Source: Chionoecetes opilio (Eukaryota > Arthropoda > Malacostraca > Decapoda > Majidae). From it: a stretch of 64,000 nucleotides of DNA. Within the stretch, counting starts at the first letter, position 1; every line of letters begins with the position of its first letter. This document shows positions 22,493-32,421 of the stretch, in pieces. The stretch is taken from positions 224,641 to 288,640 of the forward strand of contig JACEEZ010020601.1 in assembly GCA_016584305.1 (NCBI GenBank). The letters are read 5' to 3'. The position numbers and the translations under genes were made by a program. A model generated the notes under the pieces. The model did no database searches and was not told where the DNA came from. It saw nothing but the letters and a program-made list of their open reading frames with translations.

Positions 22493-22672
22493 TTATATTC
22501 TTCATGGAGACATTAACAGCTATTCTTATTGGTGTCTTGCTGCAATGAACCTTCAACAACTTCGCCATTAACGCCACCACCAACACCATCATCACCACCA
22601 CCACCATCATCACCACCACCATCATCACCACCACCTTCACCATCACCACCACCACCACCACCTACCACACTC
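22493..22672. repeat. Zinc-finger 3'-flank repeat, copy d, with CAC/CAT microsatellite
   Basis: CTTCATGGAGACATTAACAG, CTTGCTGCAATGAACCTTCA and ACAACTTCGCC, then a CAC/CAT tract at 22,573-22,665. It continues the module begun at 21,060-21,170 once the two transposon insertions are removed. It is cut short where the LINE begins. Confidence 0.7.
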
Positions 22673-22683
22673 TTCTTTGAGCT

Positions 22684-24412
22684 GTGGTAGCGAGCACACG
22701 TTTCTCACAATCGCTCCCGAACCTAGACCAATCATGGACTCTTGACACTCTAAAGGTTCTGCTCGACTCTCAGAATCAAGCCTTCCGAAGCGCTCTGGAT
22801 ATAGTTGTGGAGCAGTTCAAATCAAGAATTGCTGCTATGGAGACAAAAACAAGTGATCTAACGAGAAGTCTGGAATTTTCCCAGTCAGAGATATCTGACC
22901 TTAAAGGTGAAGTCAAGACGCTTCGAAGGTCGGAGATCGAGAACAAAACAACAATTGAAGGACTCAAGACCCGTGTGGAAGATCTAATGCAGCGTACCAA
23001 CTACCAGGAAGACTACAACAGAAGAAACAACATACGCATCAGCGGCATCAAAGAATTAACAAATGGAGAAACCTGGGAGCAAACTGCCATCCGAGTCTCA
23101 ACTCTGCTTCGAGACGAGCTTCTATTACCACCTATGAAGCTTGAACGTGCTCACAGGGTTGGACCAATTGGACACGCTGCTCCCCGAACAATCGTTGCCA
23201 GACTGGAACACTTTGGAGACCGTGAAGCAGTTATGCGTAACGCCAGAAAGCTAAAAGGTACGGGGATATAATTATAGTAATGAAGATCTGTGTCCTGCGT
23301 CCCAAGAAATAGTAAAAAGTCAACTTCCACTAATGAAGCAAGCCCGAGCTGAAGGAAAAATTGCCTACTTTAGGCATACAAGACTTATTATCAAACCGAG
23401 AATGAGTCGACCCTTCCCGACTGCTGACGGTACGCCATCTGGTGGTGGTGACGACCCGTCGTCATCTGCTCCGGCTGGTGGGAGTTCAGTTGTTGGTGAA
23501 CCCTCACAGGACGATGGAAGCGCGACGCGTAGCAGTGGTGGTGGTGCAGCCGGTGGCAACGTGGCTGTTGAAGGTGAAGTGACTGCTAAATCAGGTGCGG
23601 AGAGAGGCACCTCTCAACACAAACCTCACCAATGGGACCTCAGAGACCGTAAAGGCCTCCATCCACGGTGCGATTGGCCGTACGACCTGATCCGACAGAC
23701 CTGATCCGATGGATTTCCTACCACCCACTAACGATCCGACCGCACCTCAAGACCAGTTCAGTTGGTGATAGAAACGGTGGAGAGCGGTTCTCATGATGGG
23801 TCTATGCAACGAGGATCGAATTACTTTTGATGGAATCTGATACCCCTCAGTTAACTGAGGAGCGTAAACATCATCTGCGTTCACACCAAATTTCACAGAG
23901 GCAATTATTTTCTTAATATATTTCCGGCACACACTTCTCATATAGTTTTTTATTTTATTTTACTGTTTCAACATTAGCCTCACTGTCGCTCACTGTCGCT
24001 CCTTGAGTTTCTCTACCAATACTTCATAAGTTGCATTTTTCTTAAATTTATCCATCTACTCTGCTTTTTATTTCCCACAAACATTCAGTTTCTATATAAT
24101 TGGATGAATTCTGTCCAAAAGTGCTTCTCATTAAAGAAACAATTCATCTTGGTAGTCCTCTCGCGACGCTGTCAGTGGCGAAACTGACGGCTGGCCTCAC
24201 GATCAGCACACTCACGGTGCGATCCGGTCTGAACCGGATGATCTGTCGGATCTAAAAACCAAACACTGCTTGGTCGCCATCCGACCAGCCTTCAGTCGGT
24301 CGGACAGACCAAAATCACCCCACTCACGATCCAATCTGGTTGGATCCAACCAGATCTGTCCGATGGTCGTACGACCAGATCGCACAGTGGATGGGGGCCT
24401 TAAGAAGAAGTA
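22684..24412 (+). pseudogene. LINE ORF1, L1-type ORF1p, split by a MITE and one frameshift
   Basis: The first 195 codons hold a heptad-rich coiled coil (about residues 45-105) and an RRM-like domain with NNIRISGIKE, then LERAHRVG and a C-terminal segment with PRTIVARL. A frameshift at about 23,270 moves to the frame carrying EDLCPASQEIVKSQLPLMKQ, ARAEGKIAYFRHTRLIIKP and a Ser/Gly-rich tail. The reading frame enters the MITE at 23,653. Removing the MITE and one TAA copy gives ...RDRKKK and a stop at 24,407-24,412, so the old C-terminus is recoverable. The start is uncertain: position 22,684 is GTG and no good ATG precedes it. ORF1 proteins of this type bind RNA and act as chaperones in retrotransposition. 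Confidence 0.75.
23653..24400. mobile_element. PIF/Harbinger-like MITE inserted in LINE ORF1 (TAA TSD)
   Basis: Inverted termini AGGCCTCCATCCACGGTGCG and AGGCCCCCATCCACTGTGCG, followed by GTACGACC in both. The 3-bp duplication TAA lies at 23,650-23,652 and 24,401-24,403. At 748 bp it is non-autonomous. The interior has many GATCCGAC/GTCGGATC-type subrepeats near the ends. A short minus frame at 23,747-23,941 is unsupported. Confidence 0.85.
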
Positions 24413-27400
24413 AGACAGCGGCTGGTAGTTATATTCACTCATAATACGTATACTTTATCTACGTATTTACAATGCCACTACAATTAATTACTTTGAATTG
24501 CCATTTACTTCTATAGATGACGATGATCTCATTAATCTTCTTAGTTTTGATTGTCCACGTTTCCCATACAATAACATCACGTTTGACCCTTTTTATTTAT
24601 TAAAAGAAAAGTACAACAATGCATTTACTTTCAACATATCACAATATCCCCAAGTCAAATTATGTATTTTTGGATACTTTATATCCACATAATGACACTA
24701 ACATAATTACATTACTAAATATGAACATTAGGTCCGTACCCACTAATTTACAGCTTTTTGTAGACTTAGTTTTAGCAAATACAGGTGTGAAGTTTGATAT
24801 ACTAGGATTCACTGAAACCAGACTTGACCCTGACCTTGTCAAATTATACCAATTACCAGGATACAAAATGTTTACCATGTGTAGAAATAGATACGGCGGA
24901 GGTGTAGCCATGTATATTTCTGATGACCATCATTCTACCATATCAAATGAATTTTGCCTTGTCGAGTCTTACTTAGAATGTTTAGGTGTTGAGTGTACTG
25001 ATAATTATAGAAAATATTTATTTATGTCTGTATAGGCCTCCTGGAGGTAATATAAATATTTTCTTAAGACACTTTGAATGACATTCTTGTCACAGCTAAT
25101 GATAAAAAATACTTTAGTATTCATGTTTTCGGGGATTTTAATTTAGATTTGTTAAAGCATAACGATAGGTATGTATTTGATTTCTTTAATTTGATGATTT
25201 CCTTTTCTTTATTTCCACTAATCACAAGACCTACCAGAATTACAGATACAACCGCCACATTAATTGATCATATTTGGGCATCACATATTGAATCAAATTC
25301 TAATAATTACATAATACAAACAGACATCAGTGATCATTATCCAGTTGTTTCTCAATTTAAGCTATTTTATCCAAGACAAAGTGACCCAGTATGTATTAAT
25401 AAATGAATTGTAACACAGACTGCATTAAATAACTTTGGTACCGATCTCTCACAGGTGAATTGGGCTGACGTATTACAGTCAAACTGTCCCAATGAAGCAT
25501 ATAATGCATTTTTTCTTAAATTCGACAGCTTGTTTAAAAAACATTTTCCAGAAAGAAGAATTTGTGTAAATAAAAAAAAGGAACGAAGCCCATACATTAC
25601 ATTAGCATTAAGAAACAGTATTAAAGAAAAACACAGACTAGAGAGACTTTCACATAAATGGCCTTTAACATTCAAGGAACAGTATAAGCAATATAGAAAT
25701 AAGCTGACAACAATTCTAAGAACAGCAAAAAACAACTATTACAAAAAACAATTAAAAGACAACCAATGAAATCCAAAATCTCACTGGAAATCTATTAACT
25801 CTATACTTGGTAAAAATTCCAACATAACAAAGAAACAAAAAATCGAACTAAAACCATTGTGCCCTGAAATGTCAAATAAATTTAACGATCACTTCCTAAA
25901 AAGAGATGAGAACCAAAATATACTTGATGGAAATCACCTTGATTACTTAATCAATTCTCCTGCGTATTCTATGTATTTACCTCCTTTAAGCCCCACTGAA
26001 ACTGAAAGATATCTACAAGCCCTTAAAACTAGCACACCCGGAATTGACGATGTGTCACCAAGAATATTAAAACACACATCAACCTTATTGTCAACCCCAC
26101 TGACTCACATAATCAACCTCTCATTAAGAACAGGAATTTTCCCCGACAGACTAAAAAAGGCCAAAGTGATTCCAATATACAAATCGGGCAGTAATAATGA
26201 CATTAACAATTATCGCCCCATTTCCATACTACCAGCTTTCAGCAAAATATTCGAAAAAGTCATTGCAACCCGTTTGATTAATTACTTAGAAAATAATCAA
26301 TTACTTTCTAAATACCAACATGGTTTTCGGGCATACCATTCAACAGAGTCAGGAATAATACAATTCACAAATAGTGTCTACAAGTACTTGGACAAAAAAC
26401 ATCATGTAGTCGGGCTATTTCTCGACTTATCAAAGGCCTTTGACTCTTTAAACCATCGTATATTGCGGGATAAACTTGAACATAATGGCATTAGAGGTGT
26501 ACCACTGCAACTTTTTGAAAGCTATTTAAGCAATAGGTCACAGTCAGTGTATTGTAATGGTAATTCTTCTTCTTCAAAAACTATAACCACAGGAGTACCA
26601 CAAGGATCTATTCTAGGACCATTACTTTTTCTTGTTTACATAAATGATATTGCAAATGCCAGTTCCAAGTTCAAATATACTATATATGCTGATGATACCA
26701 ACTTGCTATTAGCGGATAAGGATATACTAAATTTACACAGAAGTTTAACTATAGAACTAGAAATAATTAATCAATGGATAAAAACTAACAAATTAAAACT
26801 TAATACTTCCAAAACTAACTATATCCTCTTTCAAAATCGTTCCTTAAACAATCATCTCCCTCCACTGTTCTTAGAGGGTGAAATTATTAAAAGTGTAACT
26901 CATACAAAATTCCTTGGGGTCCATATAGATGAAAATTTGAATTGGAGCTTGCAGATAAATGATGTATATTCCAAACTATCCCGAATGTGTGGCATATTAT
27001 ATAAGGTACGTAATCACCTCACAATTGAAGCTATGATCAGTATATACTACACGTTGTGTTACCCTCACCTTATATATTGTGTGTCAGTATGGGCATGTAC
27101 TTGGCCCTCCTTCATTACCAAATTAAAAATAGCACAAAACAAAATTTTGAGATGTATATTTCATTTAGGTAAATTTGATTCTACAGCCAATATATTTTCA
27201 GAACACAAGCTTCTAAATTTTTACTCTATCCATAAATGCTTTCTTCTACTATACATTTTTAAAAGTAGCTATTACAAATAGAAAGGGAACTTCCATTTTT
27301 AACTTACAAGAAACCATTCACAGCACTAGAAATAATAATGTTAATTTAGTTTGTCCGCCATATCGAACAACTCTCTTCAGGAACAGCATCTTTTATTTTG

Positions 27401-27420
27401 GTCCAGAGTTGTACAAATAA
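24413..27420 (+). pseudogene. LINE ORF2: AP endonuclease plus reverse transcriptase
   Basis: Endonuclease motifs in order: MNIRSV (about 24,720), FTETRL, GGGVAMYIS, YRPPGG (25,031), GDFNLDL (about 25,130), LIDHIW, SDHYPV (about 25,335). Reverse transcriptase: NYRPISILP, QHGFRAYHSTE, LDLSKAFDSLNH, GVPQGS (26,592-26,609), catalytic YADD at 26,685-26,696, GVHIDENLNW. The C-terminus FRNSIFYFGPELYK ends at TAA about 27,418-27,420 after a frameshift near 27,280. The frame is broken by a 2-bp loss at 25,031, an extra base near 25,075, and in-frame TGA codons at 25,404-25,406 and 25,767-25,769. The catalytic motifs are intact. The family is APE-type (Jockey/CR1 group); the exact clade is not assignable by eye. 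With ORF1 it forms one element of about 4 kb after MITE removal. Confidence 0.88.
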
Positions 27421-27425
27421 ACACA

Positions 27426-27431
27426 TTTATT
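27426..27431 (-). terminator. Polyadenylation signal AATAAA for the second zinc-finger gene
   Basis: TTTATT on the plus strand in the same conserved context as at 16,687-16,692. It lies six bases past the LINE ORF2 stop. Confidence 0.6.
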
Positions 27432-27623
27432 GAAAGTCACACCTGCACTGGCCACCCAACAACTGCTGAAGCCATTACTCCCACAGAACACAAGGCCACG
27501 GCTGCTGCCACCACCACCACCACCACCCATTGCCACACAGGACACACTATCACACCCACTGCCAAACAGGACACACTGCCACAGCCACGGGTACAACCAC
27601 ACTTGTCCACACAACAAACCACC

Positions 27624-28568
27624 TCAAAAGTGGATCTTCACGTGCCTGGCAATATGACTCTTTGTCTTGAAACACTTGCCACAAACATCACACTTGAACT
27701 CCCTCAAGCCAGTGTGTGTCAGGGTGTGTCGGGTGAGGTGAGACTTCTGATTAAATCTTTTCCCACACTCCAAACATTCATGATTCTTGTCACCACTGTG
27801 TGTACTCAGGTTGAACAAGTGCTTCATGTGAATCTTCACGTGGCTGGCAATATACTTCTTTGTCTTGAAACACTTGCCACAAACATCACATTTGAACTCC
27901 CTCAAATCAGTGTGTCTCAAGGTGTGTGTGGTGAGTTTTGAATAGGTAGTAAATCTTTGCCCACACTCCAGACATTGATATTTTTTAACACCACTGTGTG
28001 TCAGGGTGTGTGTGGTGAGGTTAGACTTGTGAGTAAATCTTTGCCCACACTCCAGACATTGATATTTCTTAACACCACTGTGTGTCAGGGTGTGTTTGGT
28101 GAGGTGAGACTTCTGAGTAAATCTTTGCCCACACTCTAGACATTTATGATTTTTAACACCACTGTGTGTCAGGGTGTGTCGGGTGAGGCTAGACTTATGA
28201 GTAAATCTTTGCCCACACTCCAAACATTCATGATTTTTAACACCACTGTGTGTCAGGGTGTGTGTGGTGAGGTTAGACTTATCATTAAATCTTTGCCCAC
28301 ACTCCAGACATTCATTATCCTTGACACCACTGTGTGTCAGGGAATGTCTCTCAAGCTTACTCTTGTATCTGAATGATTTACTACATTGTGAGCAACAAAA
28401 CTGCCTCTCTCCTTCTTGGCCTGAGCTGCCTGCCTCCAGGTGATTTTTGCCATCCCTCCTGTGCCTCCCCACAGCTGAGGCAGACTGCTGCTGCTGCTCC
28501 CGGCCACTGGTGGTGCTGCTGCCTCCTGCCACAGCCTCCAGCGCAGCAATACTCGCGGCAGCACACAT
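27624..28568 (-). CDS. C2H2 zinc-finger protein with nine fingers (paralogue)
   Basis: 314 residues from the ATG at 28,568 (MCAAAS, as in the paralogue at 17,706). The low-complexity N-terminus is almost identical to that paralogue. Nine C2H2 fingers follow: finger 1 CCSQCSKSFRYKSKLERH, five ECLECGQRF fingers, one ending TLRHTDLREFK, then the CDVCGKCFKTKKYIASH finger, the same MKHLFNLSTHSGDKN spacer, and two last fingers ending HVKIHF. Relative to the paralogue it has two extra fingers in the central array and one fewer after the spacer. Helix residues differ between matching fingers, so DNA specificity has probably diverged. The frame is uninterrupted over 945 bp. It is probably a nuclear DNA-binding protein with unknown target. 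Confidence 0.85.
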   Translation of the reverse strand: MCAAASIAALEAVAGGSSTTSGREQQQQSASAVGRHRRDGKNHLEAGSSGQEGERQFCCSQCSKSFRYKSKLERHSLTHSGVKDNECLECGQRFNDKSNLTTHTLTHSGVKNHECLECGQRFTHKSSLTRHTLTHSGVKNHKCLECGQRFTQKSHLTKHTLTHSGVKKYQCLECGQRFTHKSNLTTHTLTHSGVKKYQCLECGQRFTTYSKLTTHTLRHTDLREFKCDVCGKCFKTKKYIASHVKIHMKHLFNLSTHSGDKNHECLECGKRFNQKSHLTRHTLTHTGLREFKCDVCGKCFKTKSHIARHVKIHF

Positions 28569-28635
28569 GGTGGCCGGTCCTGCAGGAAGCTTTAGGGATG
28601 CCGGCGCGAGATGCCTTAGTGTGCAGCAGAACACC

Positions 28636-28751
28636 CAGCTGGGACTGTGACCTCACCACCTGCAACAGTGGTCACAGTCAGGACACAGAGAGCCAGCTGG
28701 GACTGTGACCTCACCACCTGCAACAGTGGTCACAGTCAGGACACAGAGAGC
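28636..28751. repeat. 58-bp tandem repeat, two copies, upstream of second zinc-finger gene
   Basis: Units at 28,636 and 28,694, the same sequence as 17,776-18,064, starting 68 bp upstream of the start codon. The duplication between the two gene loci ends soon after, at about 28,752. Confidence 0.85.
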
Positions 28752-28839
28752 CATAGTTATTTTGCGTGATATTGATATTCCAGGTGCTATATTACCGTGT
28801 TCTGTTCTCGCTGACAACACATAGAGAAGACCTGAGGTA

Positions 28840-28902
28840 ATGGCTGATGTGCAGAGGCTTCTAAACTACGAAAACAGTGTCATAACAGAGCCTCGTCAAG
28901 AG
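28840..28902 (+). CDS. Candidate first coding exon with GTAAGC donor (plus copy)
   Basis: ATG starts 21 codons (MADVQRLLNYENSVITEPRQ plus Glu) ending exactly at GAG before GTAAGC (28,903-28,908), a good splice-donor consensus. No downstream exon was found. The product is not recognised. It may be a captured gene fragment or a transposon exon, because it lies in an inverted duplication. Confidence 0.3.
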
Positions 28903-28950
28903 GTAAGCAAGTGGTAGGTAGTACGTATTGTGTCCCTACCACTTGCTTAC

Positions 28951-29011
28951 CTCTAAATGAGACTCTGCTGTGACTGTTTTCTTGGTTTAGAAGCCTGTGC
29001 ACATCAGCCAT
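28951..29011 (-). CDS. Candidate first coding exon with GTAAGC donor (minus copy)
   Basis: Mirror copy of the exon at 28,840-28,902: ATG at 29,011 (MADVHRLLNQENS...), donor GTAAGC read from 28,950 down to 28,945. At 61 nt instead of 63 it has changed phase. The two exons converge, so at most one can belong to a working gene. Confidence 0.25.
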
Positions 29012-29149
29012 CACCTCAGGTCTTCTGTAGTGTTGTCAGCGAGAACACAGCACGGAAATATAGCACCTGGAATATCAATTTCGCCCAAAACAACAAACTT
29101 TGTCTTCGTCGTAGTCTTGTCTTTGTCGGTTGTCTATATTCATGGTTAT

Positions 29150-29575
29150 GATAGTATTAAAATACCTTATTAATTGAGTTCCTTTTGTTGTCTTTCCTCA
29201 TAATAAGTAGTGGTACACATCATGGTTTAAGTGTTACTTGACGAGCCAATGCAATAAGAGAAAAATTGAAGTTAAAATGAGGTTCCCAGTTTACTAACCA
29301 TTATCATACAAGTTTGAATAGGTATAGACCTATATAGGTATGCATGTATATATTTATATATATATACTACTATTTAGGTTCTGATCTGTTAACATTTGCG
29401 GGGAATGGTGTTGCAATCGATGCATGAAGGCAGTGGCAATAATAAGCAGTCTCCTAGAAGTACTTAATTATAGTTATATATCACTGTAGTTTTGGCATGT
29501 GCCACTTGTGCAGTGAACAGTTAAGATGTTTACTCATTGTCCTTCCTCTCATCACGCGCCCCAAAGCTCTCACTA
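29150..29575. other. AT-rich unassigned sequence
   Basis: Contains a TATATA-rich stretch at 29,345-29,370. No frame or family is recognised. Confidence 0.4.
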
Positions 29576-29582
29576 CTTTCCT

Positions 29583-30255
29583 TCCTTGTAGGCCTCTCTC
29601 TTATCACCCCTTGTAGGCCCTCTCTCTTATCACCCCTTGTAGGCTCTCTCTCTTATCACCCCTTGTAGGCCTCTCTCTCTTATCACCCCTTGTAGCCCTC
29701 TCTCTCTTATCACCCCTTGTAGGCCTCTCTCTCTTATCACCCCTTGTAGGCCTCTCTCTTATCAACCCTTGTAGGCCTCTCTCTTATCACCCCTTGTAGC
29801 CCTTTCTCTTATCACCCCTTGTAGGTCTCTCTCTCTTATCACCCCTTGTAGGCCTCTCTCTCTTATCACCCCCTGTAGGCCCCTCTCTCTTATAACCCCT
29901 TGTAGGCCTCTCTCTTATCACCCCTTGTAGGCCTCTCTCTCTTATCACCCCTTGTAGGCTCCTCTCTCTTATAACCCCTTGTAGACCTCTCTCTCTTATC
30001 ACCCCTTGTAGGCCCTCTCTCTTATCACCCCTTGTAGGCCTCTCTCTCTTATCTCCCTTGTAGGCCTCTCTCTCTTATCACCCTTGTAGGCCTCTCTCTC
30101 TTATCACCCTTGTAGGCCTCTAACCCTGTAGGCTCTCTCTCTTATCACCCCTTGTAGGCCTCTCTCTCTTATCACCCCTTGTAGGCCTCTCTCTTATCAC
30201 CCCTTGTAGGCCTCTCTCTCTTATCACCCCTTGTAGGCCTCTCTCTCTTATCTCC
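29583..30255. repeat. 27-bp minisatellite, ~25 copies
   Basis: Unit CTTGTAGGCCTCTCTCTCTT plus ATCACCC, with variants that drop or add CT pairs. Repeated Arg/Glu/Gly-rich frames on the minus strand (29,787-30,002) are a by-product of the unit length and are not called. Confidence 0.9.
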
Positions 30256-30400
30256 CTTCCCTGCTTCCATACTTTCACGGGATTGAACCATATAATTATC
30301 TGTCCATTCATCATTATTTTATATTGCTTCTGGCTCTCAACTGTCATGCTAATTTGATCTTCAAACTCAAAAACTTCACTCCTTAATTTCTTAAATACCA
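30256..30400. other. Spacer, nothing recognised
   Basis: Short sequence between the minisatellite and the microsatellite. Confidence 0.4.
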
Positions 30401-30795
30401 ACAACAACTACTACTACAACAACAACATCAACTACTACCACTACTACAACAACTACTACTACAACAACAACTACTACCACTACAAGAACAACTACTACTA
30501 CAACAACAACTACAACCACTACTACTACAACAACAACTACTACTACAACATCAACTACTACCACTACAAGAACAACTACTACTACAACAACAACTACAAC
30601 CACTACTACTACAACAACAACTACCACTACTACAACAACATCAACTACTACCACTACTACAACAACTACCACTACTACAACAACAACAACAACTACTACC
30701 ACTACTACAACAACAACTACTACTACCACTACTACTACAACAACAACTACTACTACAGCAACAACTACTACCACTACTACTACTACAGCAACAAC
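30400..30795. repeat. ACT/ACA microsatellite
   Basis: About 395 bp of ACTACTACAACAACA-type trinucleotide repeats. The minus strand reads as poly-Val, which is an artefact. Confidence 0.95.
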
Positions 30796-31045
30796 ACTTC
30801 CCTTTCGGCCACAGTAACCTTCAGTTTCCTCCTCACGCAAACATTACGGAATTCACATCAATTTTTGCAAATCTTTTTTACTCTCTGTTAGTAGTACAGT
30901 GTCATCTGCAAACACTATAATATTGAGTTTCCCTTCTGTATTATCTATTCTCATCACCAACCTTTGCTTTGATTTATCTTATTACTCCATCCATAAACAA
31001 GTTGCATAACCACGGTGACATTACCCATCATGGTATCTGGTACTC
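30796..31045 (-). pseudogene. LINE reverse transcriptase fragment with FADD box
   Basis: The minus strand reads MSPWLCNLFMDGVIR, IKAKVGDENR, IVFADDTVLLTESKKDLQKL and then, after a frameshift, EFRNVCVRRKLKV. These match the palm region of APE-type LINE polymerases, and FADD holds the catalytic Asp pair. Two in-frame stops and one frameshift are present. It is truncated at its 3' side by the ACT/ACA microsatellite. Confidence 0.8.
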
Positions 31046-31099
31046 TCGTCAACCAAAATTCTCGTCCCTAGGTACACAAATCGGGAAAACTCGCCGACG

Positions 31100-31215
31100 G
31101 TAATGATTAGGTTACCAAACCACACCAGAAAAACATAAGGCGCATCAGAAAATCGTTGGTTGGGTCAAACTATAAATTATCCGGTAATTTCGGTCCTAGT
31201 GTAAAATAACGGATC
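31100..31215. repeat. Orphan arm of the GCGCATCAGAAAATCG foldback family
   Basis: ATAAGGCGCATCAGAAAATC then GTTGGTTGGGT and ACTATAAATT, followed by AATTTCGGTCCTAGTGTAAA, the terminal sequence of the element at 18,261-20,234. Confidence 0.6.
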
Positions 31216-31612
31216 ATTTATAGTTTCACCCAACCAACGCTTTTCTGATGCGCCTTATGCTTTTCTGGTGTGTTTTTATGTGTTTTGAATGAATCTGCTA
31301 ACCGTTTCTGTCGCATTTTTTTTTTTTTTTTTTTTTAGGTAGGTAGGTAAAGGTTAGGTTAGGTATAGGTTAGGTTAGGTTAGGTTAGGTTAGGTTAGGT
31401 TAGGTTAGGTATAGGTTAGGTTAGGTATGGATTAGGTATAGGTAAAGGTTAGGTTAGGTTTAGGTAACATTTTTTTTTTGTCATTTTCTGAAAAAAAAAA
31501 AAAAAAAAAAAATGCGACATAAAACTTTTAGCAAATTCATTCAAAACACATAAAAAACACCCCAGAAAACATAAGGCGCATCAGAAAATCGTTGGTTGGT
31601 GAAACTATAATT
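31208..31612. mobile_element. Foldback element with (TTAGG)n core
   Basis: Arms of about 120 bp: ACCCAACCAACG, TTTTCTGATGCGCCTTATG, CTTTTCTGG and TTTTATGTGTTTTGAATGAAT on the left, with the reverse complement at 31,510-31,612. A T tract then an A tract (31,317-31,336 and 31,485-31,511) sit inside the arms and flank the TTAGG array. The same arms without a core form a ~95-bp hairpin at 51,878-51,968 and in three further copies. Confidence 0.8.
31337..31466. repeat. Interstitial TTAGG array
   Basis: GGTTAGGTTAGGTTAGG runs with AGGTATAGG and AGGTAAAGG variants. It is the core of the foldback at 31,208-31,612. Confidence 0.9.
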
Positions 31613-31616
31613 GACC

Positions 31617-32341
31617 AAAATAATACCTAACGTTTATTGACGGTAAATCGCCAGTGGCAGAGTACGGCAGGCGTGTGGTTCCTAGTGTGTCTGCGTCTAA
31701 GATCGGCAATGCAACTAGCCGTATTTTCTTGTTGGCTATAGAATCGGCGCCTGATTCATAGCGTGATAGACATCAGGCCGGTCTAATGGGTGGTTAGGCG
31801 TACAGCGTGGTAGTTAGCGTCTACCAGCACACACACACAGTCACACCCTAAAATAATGATTACACAGAAATACGGGTTCTCAATCATGGGCTGCAGTCAG
31901 TTTCGTACACAAGTTGTTTTCGTACACCAAAAAGGTGTTACGTAGTCTATATGAACCATAGTCGTTTCGTACACTATCAGCTGAGTTGAACTTGACTACG
32001 AGAGTAACGAAACGACCACCGGATACTGTTACGAAACCTCAAATTAGTGTTACGCAACAACTAACAAAACCTGGGACGAACAACTTGTGGTACGACACTC
32101 CCTGTCCACCCTAAGCATAACACACCAGTGTCTTTCCTCCTCGCCCACTAAAACACCCCAATTAAAAACCCTTCATTTGACTTTGTTTTAACCTGTTCCC
32201 TAGCCTCTCATTCACCCACAACCCACGCACACCTTACTCACCCTTTATTCACACCTGGGACCTCCTCGCGGGGTGAGTCATTCGAGGATTTCCACTGAAG
32301 ATCAACTAAGCTGATTGGCGAGAGAGGACCACGTTGTGTTG
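31617..32341. repeat. Dispersed repeat module, copy 3, left part
   Basis: Colinear with 20,235-20,925, including the foldback at 31,895-32,100. Indels are more numerous than in copy 2. Interrupted after GAGAGGACCACG by the minus-strand LINE and resumed at 37,976. Confidence 0.75.
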
Positions 32342-32421
32342 AGGGTGTTTTGATGGGGCCGTGCGGCCTGTGATCCACAGCCTCAGTGCCCCGAAGGTGC
32401 AGGATGCAATGAAATCAGCAG

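Larger units (their letters stand above)
28768..29085. repeat. Inverted duplication of an exon-like segment (~150-bp arms)
   Basis: Left arm 28,768-28,921 and right arm 28,936-29,085 are reverse complements with scattered changes: TTGATATTCCAGGTGCTATA, CGCTGACAACAC, AGAAGACCTGAGGT, ATGGCTGATGTGCA, CTTCTAAAC and GAGGTAAGCAAGTGGTAGG. The loop is about 15 bp. Confidence 0.85.

Noticed and set aside
29583..30255. CRISPR-like regular spacing
   Set aside because: Units abut with no unique spacers and the context is eukaryotic. It is a minisatellite. The same applies to 39,890-40,185 and 17,776-18,064.
30391..30840. 149-codon poly-Val frame
   Set aside because: Direct translation of the ACT/ACA microsatellite. 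Only the first residues overlap the LINE fragment.
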